Source of the DNA: Bacillus rubiinfantis
GTDB lineage: Bacteria; Bacillota; Bacilli; Bacillales; Cytobacillaceae
Direction of reading: 5' to 3'
Length of the DNA: 64,000 bases
Assembly (NCBI GenBank): GCA_000752035.1
Contig: CCFE01000021.1
Location: 344,867 to 408,866 of the forward strand
Shown here: positions 49,455 to 57,721 of the stretch, piece after piece
Layout: each line of letters starts with the position of its first letter
Position numbering within the stretch: position 1 is the first letter of the stretch
Translations under genes and position numbers: made by a program
Notes under the pieces: generated by a model
The model's database searches: none
The model's input: only the letters and a program-made list of their open reading frames with translations
Told to the model about the DNA's origin: nothing

Positions 49455-50261
49455 TTAATTGCCTCCTTTTTGCACAACAATGGTGGTTCCGCAATTTAAC
49501 TCGGATATAATTTCAAGCGTAGCATTCATTTTTTGGGCTCGTTCTTTCAACATGACTAATCCATAGTGTGAATGGTCATCTTCCTTAGAAGTAATCCCTT
49601 TGCCATTATCTTTAATCAACAGTGACCAGTTATCAGTATTCGTAGATAACTGCAAGATTGCGGTTGTGGCCTGAGAATGCTTGCGGATATTGGTAAACGC
49701 CTCTTGAATAATGCCAAATAACTGAACTTCTTCAGCAGTGCTGAATGCGTCTTTAGTAGTTTTAATAGAAGTTTTTACCTCAATTCCGGAAACAGTAATC
49801 CAATCATTAATCCAAGTTTCAATTCGTTTTTGGAGAGAGGGAATTTCTTGGGGATTCGTTCGCAAATTGTAAATTGCCTGGCGGAGGTTTCCATCAATTG
49901 AATTTATTAGTGTTTTTGCCTCTTGAATTTTCCCCTTTGATAGATTTATCTTTAGTAAAAATAGGGTTTGGGCAATATTATCATGCAATTCTTTTGCCAG
50001 TCGTTCACGTTCCTCATAGATAGCGCGCATTTCTTTTTCAGCGGCAAGACGCTTATTTTTTTGAGCAATAATTTTAAACATCCATGTAGAAAATATCCAC
50101 ATGATTAGTAAGGTCAGCAAAATAATTAAGTAGTTTCCAATAGACATAGGAATCTGATGGAGAAAAATACTGTGCCTAAGCAATTCAAAGCCCCCGATTA
50201 ACATGGTAGGCAATAAAATAGTAATGAGCTTCAACCAGCGATATGACAAGGTAAACACCAC
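49455..50261 (-). CDS. NarX-type (HisKA_3) sensor histidine kinase
   Basis: This 268-residue sensor has two membrane helices (about residues 10-27 and 42-62) with almost no external loop, then a short coiled coil. The HisKA_3 dimerisation segment carries H93 in KELHDNIAQTL, and the HATPase domain carries FGIIQEAFTNIRKHS and DNGKGI. With so little extracellular sequence, the signal is probably sensed in the membrane or through a partner such as the ABC permease encoded upstream. It is cotranscribed with nosDLYF and the response regulator. Confidence 0.92.
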   Translation of the reverse strand: MVFTLSYRWLKLITILLPTMLIGGFELLRHSIFLHQIPMSIGNYLIILLTLLIMWIFSTWMFKIIAQKNKRLAAEKEMRAIYEERERLAKELHDNIAQTLFLLKINLSKGKIQEAKTLINSIDGNLRQAIYNLRTNPQEIPSLQKRIETWINDWITVSGIEVKTSIKTTKDAFSTAEEVQLFGIIQEAFTNIRKHSQATTAILQLSTNTDNWSLLIKDNGKGITSKEDDHSHYGLVMLKERAQKMNATLEIISELNCGTTIVVQKGGN

Positions 50262-50282
50262 CTTTACTAGCCTATATCTCTA

Positions 50283-51002
50283 TTAAATCATAGTTTCGTG
50301 TTTTTGCCGATAGCGTGCGGTCAAGTTTACCATTAATTGCTCAGGATTTTCATGCTGATTCACAATGATTTCTGAGATTTTTCCGTGATCCATAAAGATA
50401 ATTTGGTCAGCGGTTTCAGCAGCAACATCCATCATGTGTGTGGAAAAAATAATTGTTGTTCCGCTATTTTTAATTCCAATCAATAAATCAATAAAGACAG
50501 TAATCCAGTACGGGTCAAGGCCGTTTGTTGGTTCATCCAAAATCAGCACAGCGGGGTTTCCCAACCATGATTGGCCAAACAAAAGCCGCTGGCGCATACC
50601 TTTCGATAAATGGGCAATGCGTTCATGTTGTTTTTCTGCTAAACCGAGCTGCTGCAGCACTTCCTGAATCTGTGCTGGAGACACTTTGCGAATCGCCCCA
50701 TAAAATTGAAAGAATTCCAGCACTGTCAATGTTTCTTGGGCAAAAAATTCATCGGGCATATAGCCGATTAGTGAAACATACTTCGTTCTATTAGTGCGGA
50801 TGTCAATGTCATCAATCAGAATTTTCCCTCCGCTTGGCAATGAAAGACCTGCAATCAGATGCAGAAGGGTGCTTTTACCAGCTCCATTACCGCCTAGTAA
50901 GGCGATGCACTGTCCTGCTTCTGCAGAAAAGGTAAACGGGTAGAGCGCTGTTTTATTTTTAAATACCTTTGAGGCTCTGTCGATTTCGAGGCGGACAGTC
51001 AT
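50283..51002 (-). CDS. nosF: ABC transporter ATP-binding protein (NosF-like)
   Basis: This 239-residue ATPase has Walker A G37-G-N-G-A-G-K-S-T45, signature HLSKGMRQRL, Walker B VLILDEPTNGLD and the switch histidine in IFSTHMMD. It pairs with the permease encoded immediately upstream (4-base overlap) and with nosD and nosL. That order matches nitrous oxide reductase maturation systems, where NosDFY energises copper or sulfur delivery to NosZ. No nosZ is near, so the cargo or client here may differ. Confidence 0.88.
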   Translation of the reverse strand: MTVRLEIDRASKVFKNKTALYPFTFSAEAGQCIALLGGNGAGKSTLLHLIAGLSLPSGGKILIDDIDIRTNRTKYVSLIGYMPDEFFAQETLTVLEFFQFYGAIRKVSPAQIQEVLQQLGLAEKQHERIAHLSKGMRQRLLFGQSWLGNPAVLILDEPTNGLDPYWITVFIDLLIGIKNSGTTIIFSTHMMDVAAETADQIIFMDHGKISEIIVNQHENPEQLMVNLTARYRQKHETMI

Positions 51003-51811
51003 GTCATTCTCCTCCGTTCCAAATTGATCGCAGCAATGGCGAATAACAATAAGAAGTAAACGGCCAAATAGACGATTAACAGCATGATCCCTGCTCCAGA
51101 TTCAAACAGACGTACAAGTGAATCATACGATTGTCCAAAAACCGCTCCGCTGTCCCAGCGAATTAGCAAGAAGACTCGGAAAAATTCGGCAGGATTAAGG
51201 AACATCGACAGCTTCATGGACGATTCAATCAGTGGATACGGGATAAGTCCAAGGACAGTGATTAATGCTGTTGGCCAAATCATGATGCCAAAAAACCATG
51301 CGATTACCGAAATGGTAAATGCCTGCCATTTTGTTTTCACAAATGTTCCAAACACGATTCCTGCTAGTAAAAAAGCAAAAATAAGCAGGAGAGAAAACAG
51401 GTAGATTCTCATCAGCCACAGAACTGATAAAGAGGCTCCTGTTAACAGTCCAAACAGCATCGATAGTCCATAACTGAGGGTAAACAGTATCAGTTGTGAA
51501 GTAAGCATCCCGAGAAACTTTCCGCCCAAATAGCTAGCGGTACTAAGAGGATAGGTGCAAAGCAGGCGCCATTGTCCGTTTTCCAACTCGTTAGCGATCG
51601 AGAAAGACCCGTTTATCGTCATGAACAGCGGTAATAAATATAATAAAATAGTAACAATCGTAGCTGTTATGTTAGTAAAATCGGAAATACCACTATTATT
51701 TTTCTGCAATAAGAACAGCAATGAAAAAATAGCAATCCATAATAATAGAAAAGCATAAAAAGAGCGCTGTCTTGTAAATGTTTTCCACTCCGAAAACCAG
51801 ATGTTAATCAT
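50999..51811 (-). CDS. nosY: ABC transporter permease (NosY-like)
   Basis: This 270-residue ABC-2 type permease has six hydrophobic segments. The segments NIWFSEWKTFTRQRSFYAFL at the N-terminus and FSIANELENGQWRLLCTYPLSTASYLGGKFLGM in the first third resemble NosY and related copper-ABC permeases. ATG 51811 has AAAGGAG eight bases or so upstream. The four-base overlap with nosF shows a coupled ABC pair. The order nosD-nosL-nosY-nosF supports the name more than sequence alone does. Confidence 0.85.
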   Translation of the reverse strand: MINIWFSEWKTFTRQRSFYAFLLLWIAIFSLLFLLQKNNSGISDFTNITATIVTILLYLLPLFMTINGSFSIANELENGQWRLLCTYPLSTASYLGGKFLGMLTSQLILFTLSYGLSMLFGLLTGASLSVLWLMRIYLFSLLLIFAFLLAGIVFGTFVKTKWQAFTISVIAWFFGIMIWPTALITVLGLIPYPLIESSMKLSMFLNPAEFFRVFLLIRWDSGAVFGQSYDSLVRLFESGAGIMLLIVYLAVYFLLLFAIAAINLERRRMT

Positions 51812-51856
51812 TGTCTGCGCTCCTTTCCAGCAAATTTTTTAGCAGGTGGTTTGATA

Positions 51857-52360
51857 TTAATTATGCATATGCATTTTTTTCTTCATTTCTTTCATCATTT
51901 CTTTGTTGCGTTCCCAGGTGTGACTAGTGAGATCATCAGCAGTCAGCAGCTGTCCGCCGTGTTCATCGATGAATTTCTCAGCGGCTTTCTTATCAGAGAA
52001 AGCAATAACATTATAGGCCATTGGCGTTCTAATTGATTTTTCGTAGACAAATGATGCTTGATCTAGTTCAAGCCACTCTTTCGATTGATAATCTTTGATA
52101 AAGGAGTTGCCAATTTTTTTATCTTTGTTTTCATCCTTCCATTTGTATAAACAACCGATATCATCAAATAGCAGGTTTTTTTCATTTTCAAGTACAATTT
52201 GTGCGGCAAATCCATCATCCTTCACTGCCATATTACACACATCGCACTTATCCGTTTCTTCATTGATGGCGGCGGGTTTGTAGTCGGTTTTTCCACATCC
52301 AGATACTACTAACAATAAAACAAACAGTAACAGCAGCGATTTAAAAAAAGGCAGCTTCAT
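51857..52360 (-). CDS. nosL: NosL-family copper-binding lipoprotein
   Basis: This 167-residue lipoprotein has signal and lipobox VVSGC22. The NosL core carries C39-D-V-C42-N-M44 as the expected Cu(I) ligands (the family uses Cys and Met), followed by NLLFDDIGCLYKW and FIDEHGG. The tail is Met/His-rich (MMKEMKKKMHMHN) and may add copper sites. NosL hands Cu(I) to NosD/NosZ during nitrous oxide reductase assembly. Its ATG overlaps the nosD stop by four bases. Confidence 0.92.
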   Translation of the reverse strand: MKLPFFKSLLLLFVLLLVVSGCGKTDYKPAAINEETDKCDVCNMAVKDDGFAAQIVLENEKNLLFDDIGCLYKWKDENKDKKIGNSFIKDYQSKEWLELDQASFVYEKSIRTPMAYNVIAFSDKKAAEKFIDEHGGQLLTADDLTSHTWERNKEMMKEMKKKMHMHN

Positions 52361-53631
52361 AGTTTATTCCTCCCAATATAAAGTAAGCTACTACTTCCGG
52401 CAATAAACAAAAGGCTTAGCAGCAAGACAGGAAAATACCCCGCTTGCGTTTTTTGCATCTTGTTTTGATGTGTATTTGTCATCAATGGCTGTTTATCGAC
52501 TACAAGCATGTCAGGGGGACTCTTGAGAATCTTTTGCAGGATCACTAATCCTGGATGCTGAAAGAACAACTGGAATTCCGGTGTTTCATCTGTCAGTGTT
52601 AGAAAATAGGGATCAGCCGTAAAAGCAAGATTACTAAGCCCATCTCCATTACTATCAAGCGTTAAGGCATGATCCCAAAAGTTGTGCTCTATTTGGTTCT
52701 GTCGGCTGCTAGTTGCTTGAATAGCATTAACATTTCCTACGAAGGAGTTCTTCGTCAGCACCGTTTTTGACAGTTTTTTCATTTGCATCCCGATAAAATT
52801 TCCTGTGACGTCATTTTCGGTAATCAAGTTGTTGCTGGAATCTTCACTGTATATTCCAATTCGATTGCGAGAAATGGTATTATCCTGAATAATCGAATGA
52901 TGCACATCATAGAGCAGCAATCCCTGGGCATTGACATTTTGTTGGTTTTCCAAAAATTTGTTATCACTAACCTCTGAGTTTGTCGCACCCATGATCATCG
53001 CACCGGTGACATTTTCTTTCGATACATTCTCCTTTACGGAGATACGATCGGAAAACATGACATGAATGCCATACCTTGAATAATAGATTGAATTTTTTAG
53101 CAAGGCATTATCATGGCTGTTTTCAAGATAAAACCCGTCTTGGACTTGGCTAATTTCACATTGCTTAAAGATATTCGCTCGAGACTCCCAAAGGTCGATG
53201 CCGTTGTTTTTCATTTGCCCCTTGATTTGAATGTTTTCAAACTTTGATTTTTGGACATTTTCAAGTTTTAACCCGATTTTTTCAGTAGAAATAGATATCT
53301 CTTCAAGATGGTGAGCTTTGCCGCTGATGAAAAGCGCAGCTTTGTTTTTCGCGTCTGAGCATTCCACAATCGTAAGCCCTTTAAGTGTTACATGGTCGCC
53401 CTTTATGGTGACAGCAGGTTTGGACGAACAGTTCTCAATCACTGTTCCTGTTGCCTCAACAGTAATCGGCTTGTCAATTTCTATTGGCTCTTTGTACGTG
53501 CCACTCTTTAGCTTGACAACTTGCTGTGCAGCATCAATTTGTGCCTGCAAAGAAGTTTGGGCATAAGTCTCGTTTGCGAAAACCAAATAGGTAATCCCTA
53601 ACAGCAACAGGACCTTCATACAATTCTTCAT
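52357..53631 (-). CDS. nosD: NosD-family copper-delivery protein (parallel beta-helix)
   Basis: This 424-residue exported protein has a signal peptide (about residues 1-24). A long run of beta-helix repeats follows (patterns such as NxIxxNxI/GI-Y-S-E-D-SSNN-LI), and the C-terminus ends in a membrane anchor (PVLLLSLLFIAGSSSLLYIG) with basic residues. This is the NosD/carbohydrate-binding CASH repeat fold. It is the first gene of the operon and faces the DUF438 gene across a 272-base region that carries an FNR-like dyad. In nos systems NosD works with NosF and NosY to mature NosZ outside the membrane. Confidence 0.88.
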   Translation of the reverse strand: MKNCMKVLLLLGITYLVFANETYAQTSLQAQIDAAQQVVKLKSGTYKEPIEIDKPITVEATGTVIENCSSKPAVTIKGDHVTLKGLTIVECSDAKNKAALFISGKAHHLEEISISTEKIGLKLENVQKSKFENIQIKGQMKNNGIDLWESRANIFKQCEISQVQDGFYLENSHDNALLKNSIYYSRYGIHVMFSDRISVKENVSKENVTGAMIMGATNSEVSDNKFLENQQNVNAQGLLLYDVHHSIIQDNTISRNRIGIYSEDSSNNLITENDVTGNFIGMQMKKLSKTVLTKNSFVGNVNAIQATSSRQNQIEHNFWDHALTLDSNGDGLSNLAFTADPYFLTLTDETPEFQLFFQHPGLVILQKILKSPPDMLVVDKQPLMTNTHQNKMQKTQAGYFPVLLLSLLFIAGSSSLLYIGRNKL

Positions 53632-53820
53632 CCTTAGCCATCCTTTTTATAAAAACTTGATCTACTTATAGCATAATCCAAGGCGCACTCGTTTCCTATG
53701 ACTCAACAGGGCTATTTAGTTTGAAGTTTTTATGAAATAATTTTCCTTTACACACGGGGATAACCGCGTTGCTCCTTTTTTCTAGTGTTCACAACTTGGT
53801 AAAAAGTTTTATTGGGTGGA

Positions 53821-53834
53821 ATGATGTACATCAC
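53821..53834 (+). promoter_or_regulatory. FNR-like dyad between nosD and the DUF438 gene
   Basis: A-TGAT-GTAC-ATCA-C matches 8 of 10 fixed positions of TTGAT-N4-ATCAA, with a perfect 12-base inner palindrome. Downstream an extended -10 (TGTTATCTT, 53855-53863) places the site near -41.5 relative to the predicted start of transcription, the class II activator position. It could serve both divergent genes. Confidence 0.65.
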
Positions 53835-53903
53835 AAATCTCTCCGCCTCTTTCGTGTTATCTTAGCAATAAGAAAAAGCACCAAGACTAAAAGGAGCATC
53901 GTG

Positions 53904-55124
53904 ATGAGCGAACTTATTAATAACCGTGAACAAAAAGCTATTTCTACTAACCAAAGACTCTCAATGTTGAAAAAAATATTTACGGACCTTCATAACGGAA
54001 AAAATATCTCGGAAGTCAAAGCCCATTTTAAAGCCTTTATTGGGAAAATCACGATTGACGAAATTGCTCAGCTTTCTCATGAGTTTGAGGACTTAACTCT
54101 TGAAGAGCTGAAGCGCATTTATCAGCAGCATACGGAGATTTTTATGGGAGCGATAGCCGAAACAGAGCGGCCTGACCGGCCTGAGGAACAGCCAGGGCAT
54201 CCGGTTCATACCTTTAAATTAGAAAATGAGGAACTTGATAAGCTGTTGCAATCCAGACTGTTGCTGCATTTATGGAAATTTGAACATGAGGATTCTGAGG
54301 AAAATACCTATCAGCTGCTTGATGACCTCAATCTGTTGTATGATATTGACAAGCATTTTAACCGCAAGGAACATCTAATTTTCCCTTACCTTGAAAGGTA
54401 CGGAATCAATGGCCCATCCGTTAACATGTGGAGATTGGATGATTTAGTCCGCGATACCATCAAGGAAGCGAAGGAAAAGCTAACGAACTATCAAGGTGAT
54501 AAAAAAGCGGTAAGTCATGTGTTGAACTATTTAATCCAAGAAGTGGAGGCAATGATCTATCGCGAGGAGAACATCCTGTTTCCGATGGCGTTGGAGAACT
54601 TCACGGAAGATGAGTGGGTGAAAATTGCTCATGAAAGTGATGAGATTGGCTTTTGCCTAATTGATTCCGTTGCGGAGTGGAAGCCTGAGCGAAAAGCATT
54701 GGACGCAGAAGCGATATCTGAAGGATTTATTAAGATGGAGACAGGTTTCCTTTCACTAAAGCAGCTTGAATTACTGTTAAATCATCTTCCAGTAGATATC
54801 ACATTTATCGATCACGAGGATGTTGTCCGTTATTTTTCTCATGGGAAAGAGCGAATTTTTGCCCGAACAAAAGCGGTCATTGGCCGAACAGTGCAAAACT
54901 GCCATCCGCCAAAAAGCGTGCATGTAGTCGAAGAACTGCTGGCTGATTTCAAAGCAGGCCGAAAAGATAGAGAAGATTTTTATATTAAATTCCGCGACAA
55001 GTATGTGTATATTCAATACTTTGCTGTTCGTGATGAAAATGGTTCGTACATCGGTACGCTTGAATTTACGCAAAATATCGCCCCAATCCAAGCGATTGAT
55101 GGGGAAAAACGAATTCTGTCATAG
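53904..55124 (+). CDS. DUF438/hemerythrin/PAS domain protein
   Basis: This 406-residue soluble protein has three parts. The N-terminal DUF438 helical domain (KKIFTDLHNGKNISEVKAHF ... LSHEFEDLTLEELKRIYQQHTEIF) is followed by a hemerythrin-like four-helix domain. Di-iron ligand candidates there are in LLLHLWKFEHED, DIDKHFNRKEHLIFPYLE and MIYREENILFPMALE. The C-terminal PAS domain (PVDITFIDHEDVVRYFSHG ... DKYVYIQYFAVRDENGSYIGTLEF) completes it. Such proteins are thought to sense or handle oxygen or nitric oxide. ATG 53904 follows AAGGAG by seven bases. The FNR-like promoter upstream suggests induction when oxygen is low, fitting the divergent nos-like cluster. Confidence 0.88.
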   Translation: MSELINNREQKAISTNQRLSMLKKIFTDLHNGKNISEVKAHFKAFIGKITIDEIAQLSHEFEDLTLEELKRIYQQHTEIFMGAIAETERPDRPEEQPGHPVHTFKLENEELDKLLQSRLLLHLWKFEHEDSEENTYQLLDDLNLLYDIDKHFNRKEHLIFPYLERYGINGPSVNMWRLDDLVRDTIKEAKEKLTNYQGDKKAVSHVLNYLIQEVEAMIYREENILFPMALENFTEDEWVKIAHESDEIGFCLIDSVAEWKPERKALDAEAISEGFIKMETGFLSLKQLELLLNHLPVDITFIDHEDVVRYFSHGKERIFARTKAVIGRTVQNCHPPKSVHVVEELLADFKAGRKDREDFYIKFRDKYVYIQYFAVRDENGSYIGTLEFTQNIAPIQAIDGEKRILS

Positions 55125-55172
55125 GTCTAGAAAAACTTTCTAAAAATTCTTTCTCTAATACGATATTTTAGT

Positions 55173-55178
55173 TATAAT
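55173..55178 (+). promoter_or_regulatory. -10 element for the eutB1 leader
   Basis: TATAAT is a consensus -10, but the -35 region is poor (TTTCTC at a 17-base spacing). Transcription would start near 55185, just ahead of the ANTAR-type hairpins. Confidence 0.5.
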
Positions 55179-55197
55179 AATAGCAAATGTAAAAACG

Positions 55198-55258
55198 AAG
55201 GCAGTGACGCCTTAACAGAGTAAGCCATTAACTGGTTTATTTTGTTAAGGCGTTTTTT
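55198..55258 (+). promoter_or_regulatory. ANTAR-type antitermination leader before eutB1
   Basis: Hairpin P1 is AAGGC-AGTGAC-GCCTT (55198-55213) and P2 is CTTA-ACAGAG-TAAG (55211-55224). Both hexaloops have A at position 1 and G at position 4, the recognition pattern of EutV-type ANTAR proteins. The bases overlap the 5' arm of a terminator (55207-55217 with 55243-55253, then TTTTTT), so folding of P1/P2 and the terminator exclude each other. P1 and P2 share three bases, tighter than usual. Confidence 0.75.
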
Positions 55259-55292
55259 GTCTTTGGGAAATTTTAAAATGGGGAGGAAATCG

Positions 55293-56651
55293 ATGTTTAA
55301 GTGTACCATTAAAAATATAAGCTATCAGTTTGATTCAATCAAGGATGTCTTGGCAAAGGCAAGCGAAGAAAAGTCAGGAGATACGATGGCGGGAATTGCC
55401 GCACAATCCTACCTTGAGCGAATGGCAGCGAAAGTCGTTCTAAGTGAGTTAACATTAAAAGAAATTTTCGAAAATCCCGTCATTCCATATGAAACAGACG
55501 AGGTTACGAGAATCATCTATGATGATCTCAATCAATTTAGCTACCAAGAAATTGCTGCTTGGACAATTGGTGAATTGCGGGAGTATATCCTCTCGCATCA
55601 GACGACCACAACAGATTTATTTCGCATCAGCAGGGGGTTAACCAGTGAGATGATTGCTGGTGTGGCAAAGCTAATGTCAAGCATTGATCTCGTGATGGCT
55701 TCACAAAAAATTAGACCAACTGCTCATTGCAATACGACCATTGGTGAGACGGGAAGACTGGCATTCCGCTGTCAGCCTAACCACCCAACGGACAATCCCG
55801 AAGGAATCCTGGCTTCGATAAAAGAGGGACTATCATATGGTTCTGGTGATGCGGTGATAGGAGTAAATCCAAATAATGATAGTGTTGAATCTGTTTCTCG
55901 AATACTTCAAATGACCCATGATTTTATCCGGAAATGGGAAATACCAACACAAAACTGTGTGCTTGCCCACATCACGACGCAAATGAAGGCGTTGAAAAAT
56001 GGCGCACCGATTGCCTTAATGTTTCAAAGTCTCGCGGGGACACAAGCCGCGAATAACGACTTTGGTGTTTCAAAGGAGATTATAGATGAGGCGGCAGAAT
56101 TGATGGCGAAATACGGTACGTCAATCGGCCCAAATCAATTTTACTTTGAAACCGGACAAGGATCAGAGGTTTCACTTGACGGACATTTAGGGGTTGATAT
56201 GCAGACGCTCGAAGCACGGACGTACGGATATGCCCGGCATTGGAAACCATTTATGGTGAATAATGTATCCGGTTTCATCGGGCCGGAGACATTATATGAT
56301 GGAAAACAAGTGATTCGTGCTGACCTTGAAGATCTGTTTATGGGGAAATTACATGGAATTCCAATGGGGATAGCACCTACGTATACGAACCATATGCAAG
56401 CTGATCAAAATGACCAGGAAATAGCGGGAATGTTGACCGCGCTCGCGGGAGCGAACTTTTATATGGGCGTTCCTGGCGGGGACGATGTCATGCTTAGCTA
56501 CCAAGATACAAGCTATCATGATGATGCCAGTTTACGAGAAATGCTCGGGCTCCGTCCGTTGCGCGAATTTGAGCTGTGGTTAGAGAAAATGGGGATTATG
56601 AAAAATGGACGATTGACTGAAAAGGCTGGAGATTTATCCATTTTTAACTGA
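55293..56651 (+). CDS. eutB: Ethanolamine ammonia-lyase large subunit (first copy)
   Basis: This catalytic subunit is the adenosylcobalamin-dependent enzyme that splits ethanolamine into acetaldehyde and ammonia. The 452 residues from ATG 55293 match the family (about 453). Family blocks include NTTIGETGRLAFRCQPNHPTDNPEGI, GDAVIGVNPNNDS, NCVLAHITTQM, LMFQSLAGTQAANNDFGVS, FYFETGQGSEVSLDGHLGVDMQTLEARTYG and YMGVPGGDDVMLSYQDTSYHD. An open extension to 55242 overlaps the leader terminator and is not used. GGGGAGGAAA lies before the start. eutC follows after 16 bases. A second eutB begins at 63740. Confidence 0.95.
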   Translation: MFKCTIKNISYQFDSIKDVLAKASEEKSGDTMAGIAAQSYLERMAAKVVLSELTLKEIFENPVIPYETDEVTRIIYDDLNQFSYQEIAAWTIGELREYILSHQTTTTDLFRISRGLTSEMIAGVAKLMSSIDLVMASQKIRPTAHCNTTIGETGRLAFRCQPNHPTDNPEGILASIKEGLSYGSGDAVIGVNPNNDSVESVSRILQMTHDFIRKWEIPTQNCVLAHITTQMKALKNGAPIALMFQSLAGTQAANNDFGVSKEIIDEAAELMAKYGTSIGPNQFYFETGQGSEVSLDGHLGVDMQTLEARTYGYARHWKPFMVNNVSGFIGPETLYDGKQVIRADLEDLFMGKLHGIPMGIAPTYTNHMQADQNDQEIAGMLTALAGANFYMGVPGGDDVMLSYQDTSYHDDASLREMLGLRPLREFELWLEKMGIMKNGRLTEKAGDLSIFN

Positions 56652-56667
56652 GAAGGGGGGATTGACG

Positions 56668-57549
56668 ATGGATATTCAAGCGATTGTTAAACAAGTAATC
56701 GAAGAATTGGCAGGAATAGAAGGTAAACAATCAGGCATGGGTGAACAACCAAGTTCAGTGCACTCCAACCTAGAAAAAGCTGGTGAGCAAGTTCGGCATA
56801 TCATCTTTGCAAAAGAAAAGATAGTAGGGGTTGATCATCCCCAAGATGTTAATACCATTAAACAGGCCAGGGCCATTACTCCGGCAAGAATCGGGATCGG
56901 GCACACGGGAACACGAATGAAGACAAGAGAATATCTTGATTTTCGCATTGATCATGCTGCTGCCCAGGATGCGGTGACTCGAGGGGTATCGGAACAGTTT
57001 TTATCTACAATGAACCTTCCTATCCTCCAGTCTAAATCAACATCCATAGAAGACTATTTAATGAATTTAAATAGTGGGAGAAAACTGGATGACGCGTCAA
57101 GAACATGGGCCGAAGCAAATTTATCGAAAGGCAAGCAGGTGCAAATCATTATTTCTGATGGTCTTAGCTCAACAGGAATTGAAGCGAATATTCCCGACTT
57201 GCTGCCAGCGCTGATTCAAGGGCTTAAAGTGAAAAAAATCTCTTACGGCGAGCCAATTTTTATTAAGCGCAGCCGTGTTTGGATTCAGGATGAAATTGCA
57301 TCTATCGCAAATTGTGATGTTGTGATTTCCCTAATTGGTGAACGTCCTGGATTGGCTACAGCCAAAAGTATTAGCGCCTATCTTGTGTATCGTCCAACTA
57401 ACCAGACGGTCGAGGCGGACCGAACGGTTATTTCGAATATTCATGACGGTGGAATTCCACCGATTGAGGCCGGTGCCTATTTATCTGACTTAATTCAAGA
57501 TGTATTAACCTACAAGGCAAGTGGTGTAAAGCTGGCCCAATTAAGATAG
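56668..57549 (+). CDS. eutC: Ethanolamine ammonia-lyase small subunit
   Basis: This 293-residue cobalamin-contacting subunit is close to the usual 295. Landmarks are ARIGIGHTGTRMKTREYLDFRIDHAAAQDAV in the first half, then QIIISDGLSS, VISLIGERPGLATAKSISAYLVY and the closing DGGIPPIEAGAYLSDL block. TTG 56662 is in frame, but ATG 56668, seven bases after AGAAGGGGGG, is preferred. The N-terminal 45 residues are variable and could act as a shell-targeting tail, which is inference. It pairs with EutB1 and is followed by a terminator. Confidence 0.95.
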   Translation: MDIQAIVKQVIEELAGIEGKQSGMGEQPSSVHSNLEKAGEQVRHIIFAKEKIVGVDHPQDVNTIKQARAITPARIGIGHTGTRMKTREYLDFRIDHAAAQDAVTRGVSEQFLSTMNLPILQSKSTSIEDYLMNLNSGRKLDDASRTWAEANLSKGKQVQIIISDGLSSTGIEANIPDLLPALIQGLKVKKISYGEPIFIKRSRVWIQDEIASIANCDVVISLIGERPGLATAKSISAYLVYRPTNQTVEADRTVISNIHDGGIPPIEAGAYLSDLIQDVLTYKASGVKLAQLR

Positions 57550-57594
57550 TTGTCAATGATGGTAGGAAAATAAGGATGAATACGTAACATCATC

Positions 57595-57637
57595 AGGCAG
57601 TATCTCTCGATTGATTTGGGAAAAATACTGCCTTTTG
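57595..57637 (+). terminator. Terminator after eutC
   Basis: AGGCAGTAT and ATACTGCCT form a 9-base stem followed by TTTT. I found no ANNGNN hexaloop hairpin upstream of it, so it looks like a plain terminator. Confidence 0.85.
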
Positions 57638-57721
57638 ATGTAACAATATTGACAAAATTCTTAATACACTACTATAATATTGTTTAAGATTCAATCACGC
57701 TGATAATAGGAGAAACATCAT

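Noticed and set aside
57595..57637. EutV-responsive leader before eutW
   Set aside because: A terminator is present, but I found no hairpin with an ANNGNN hexaloop near it.
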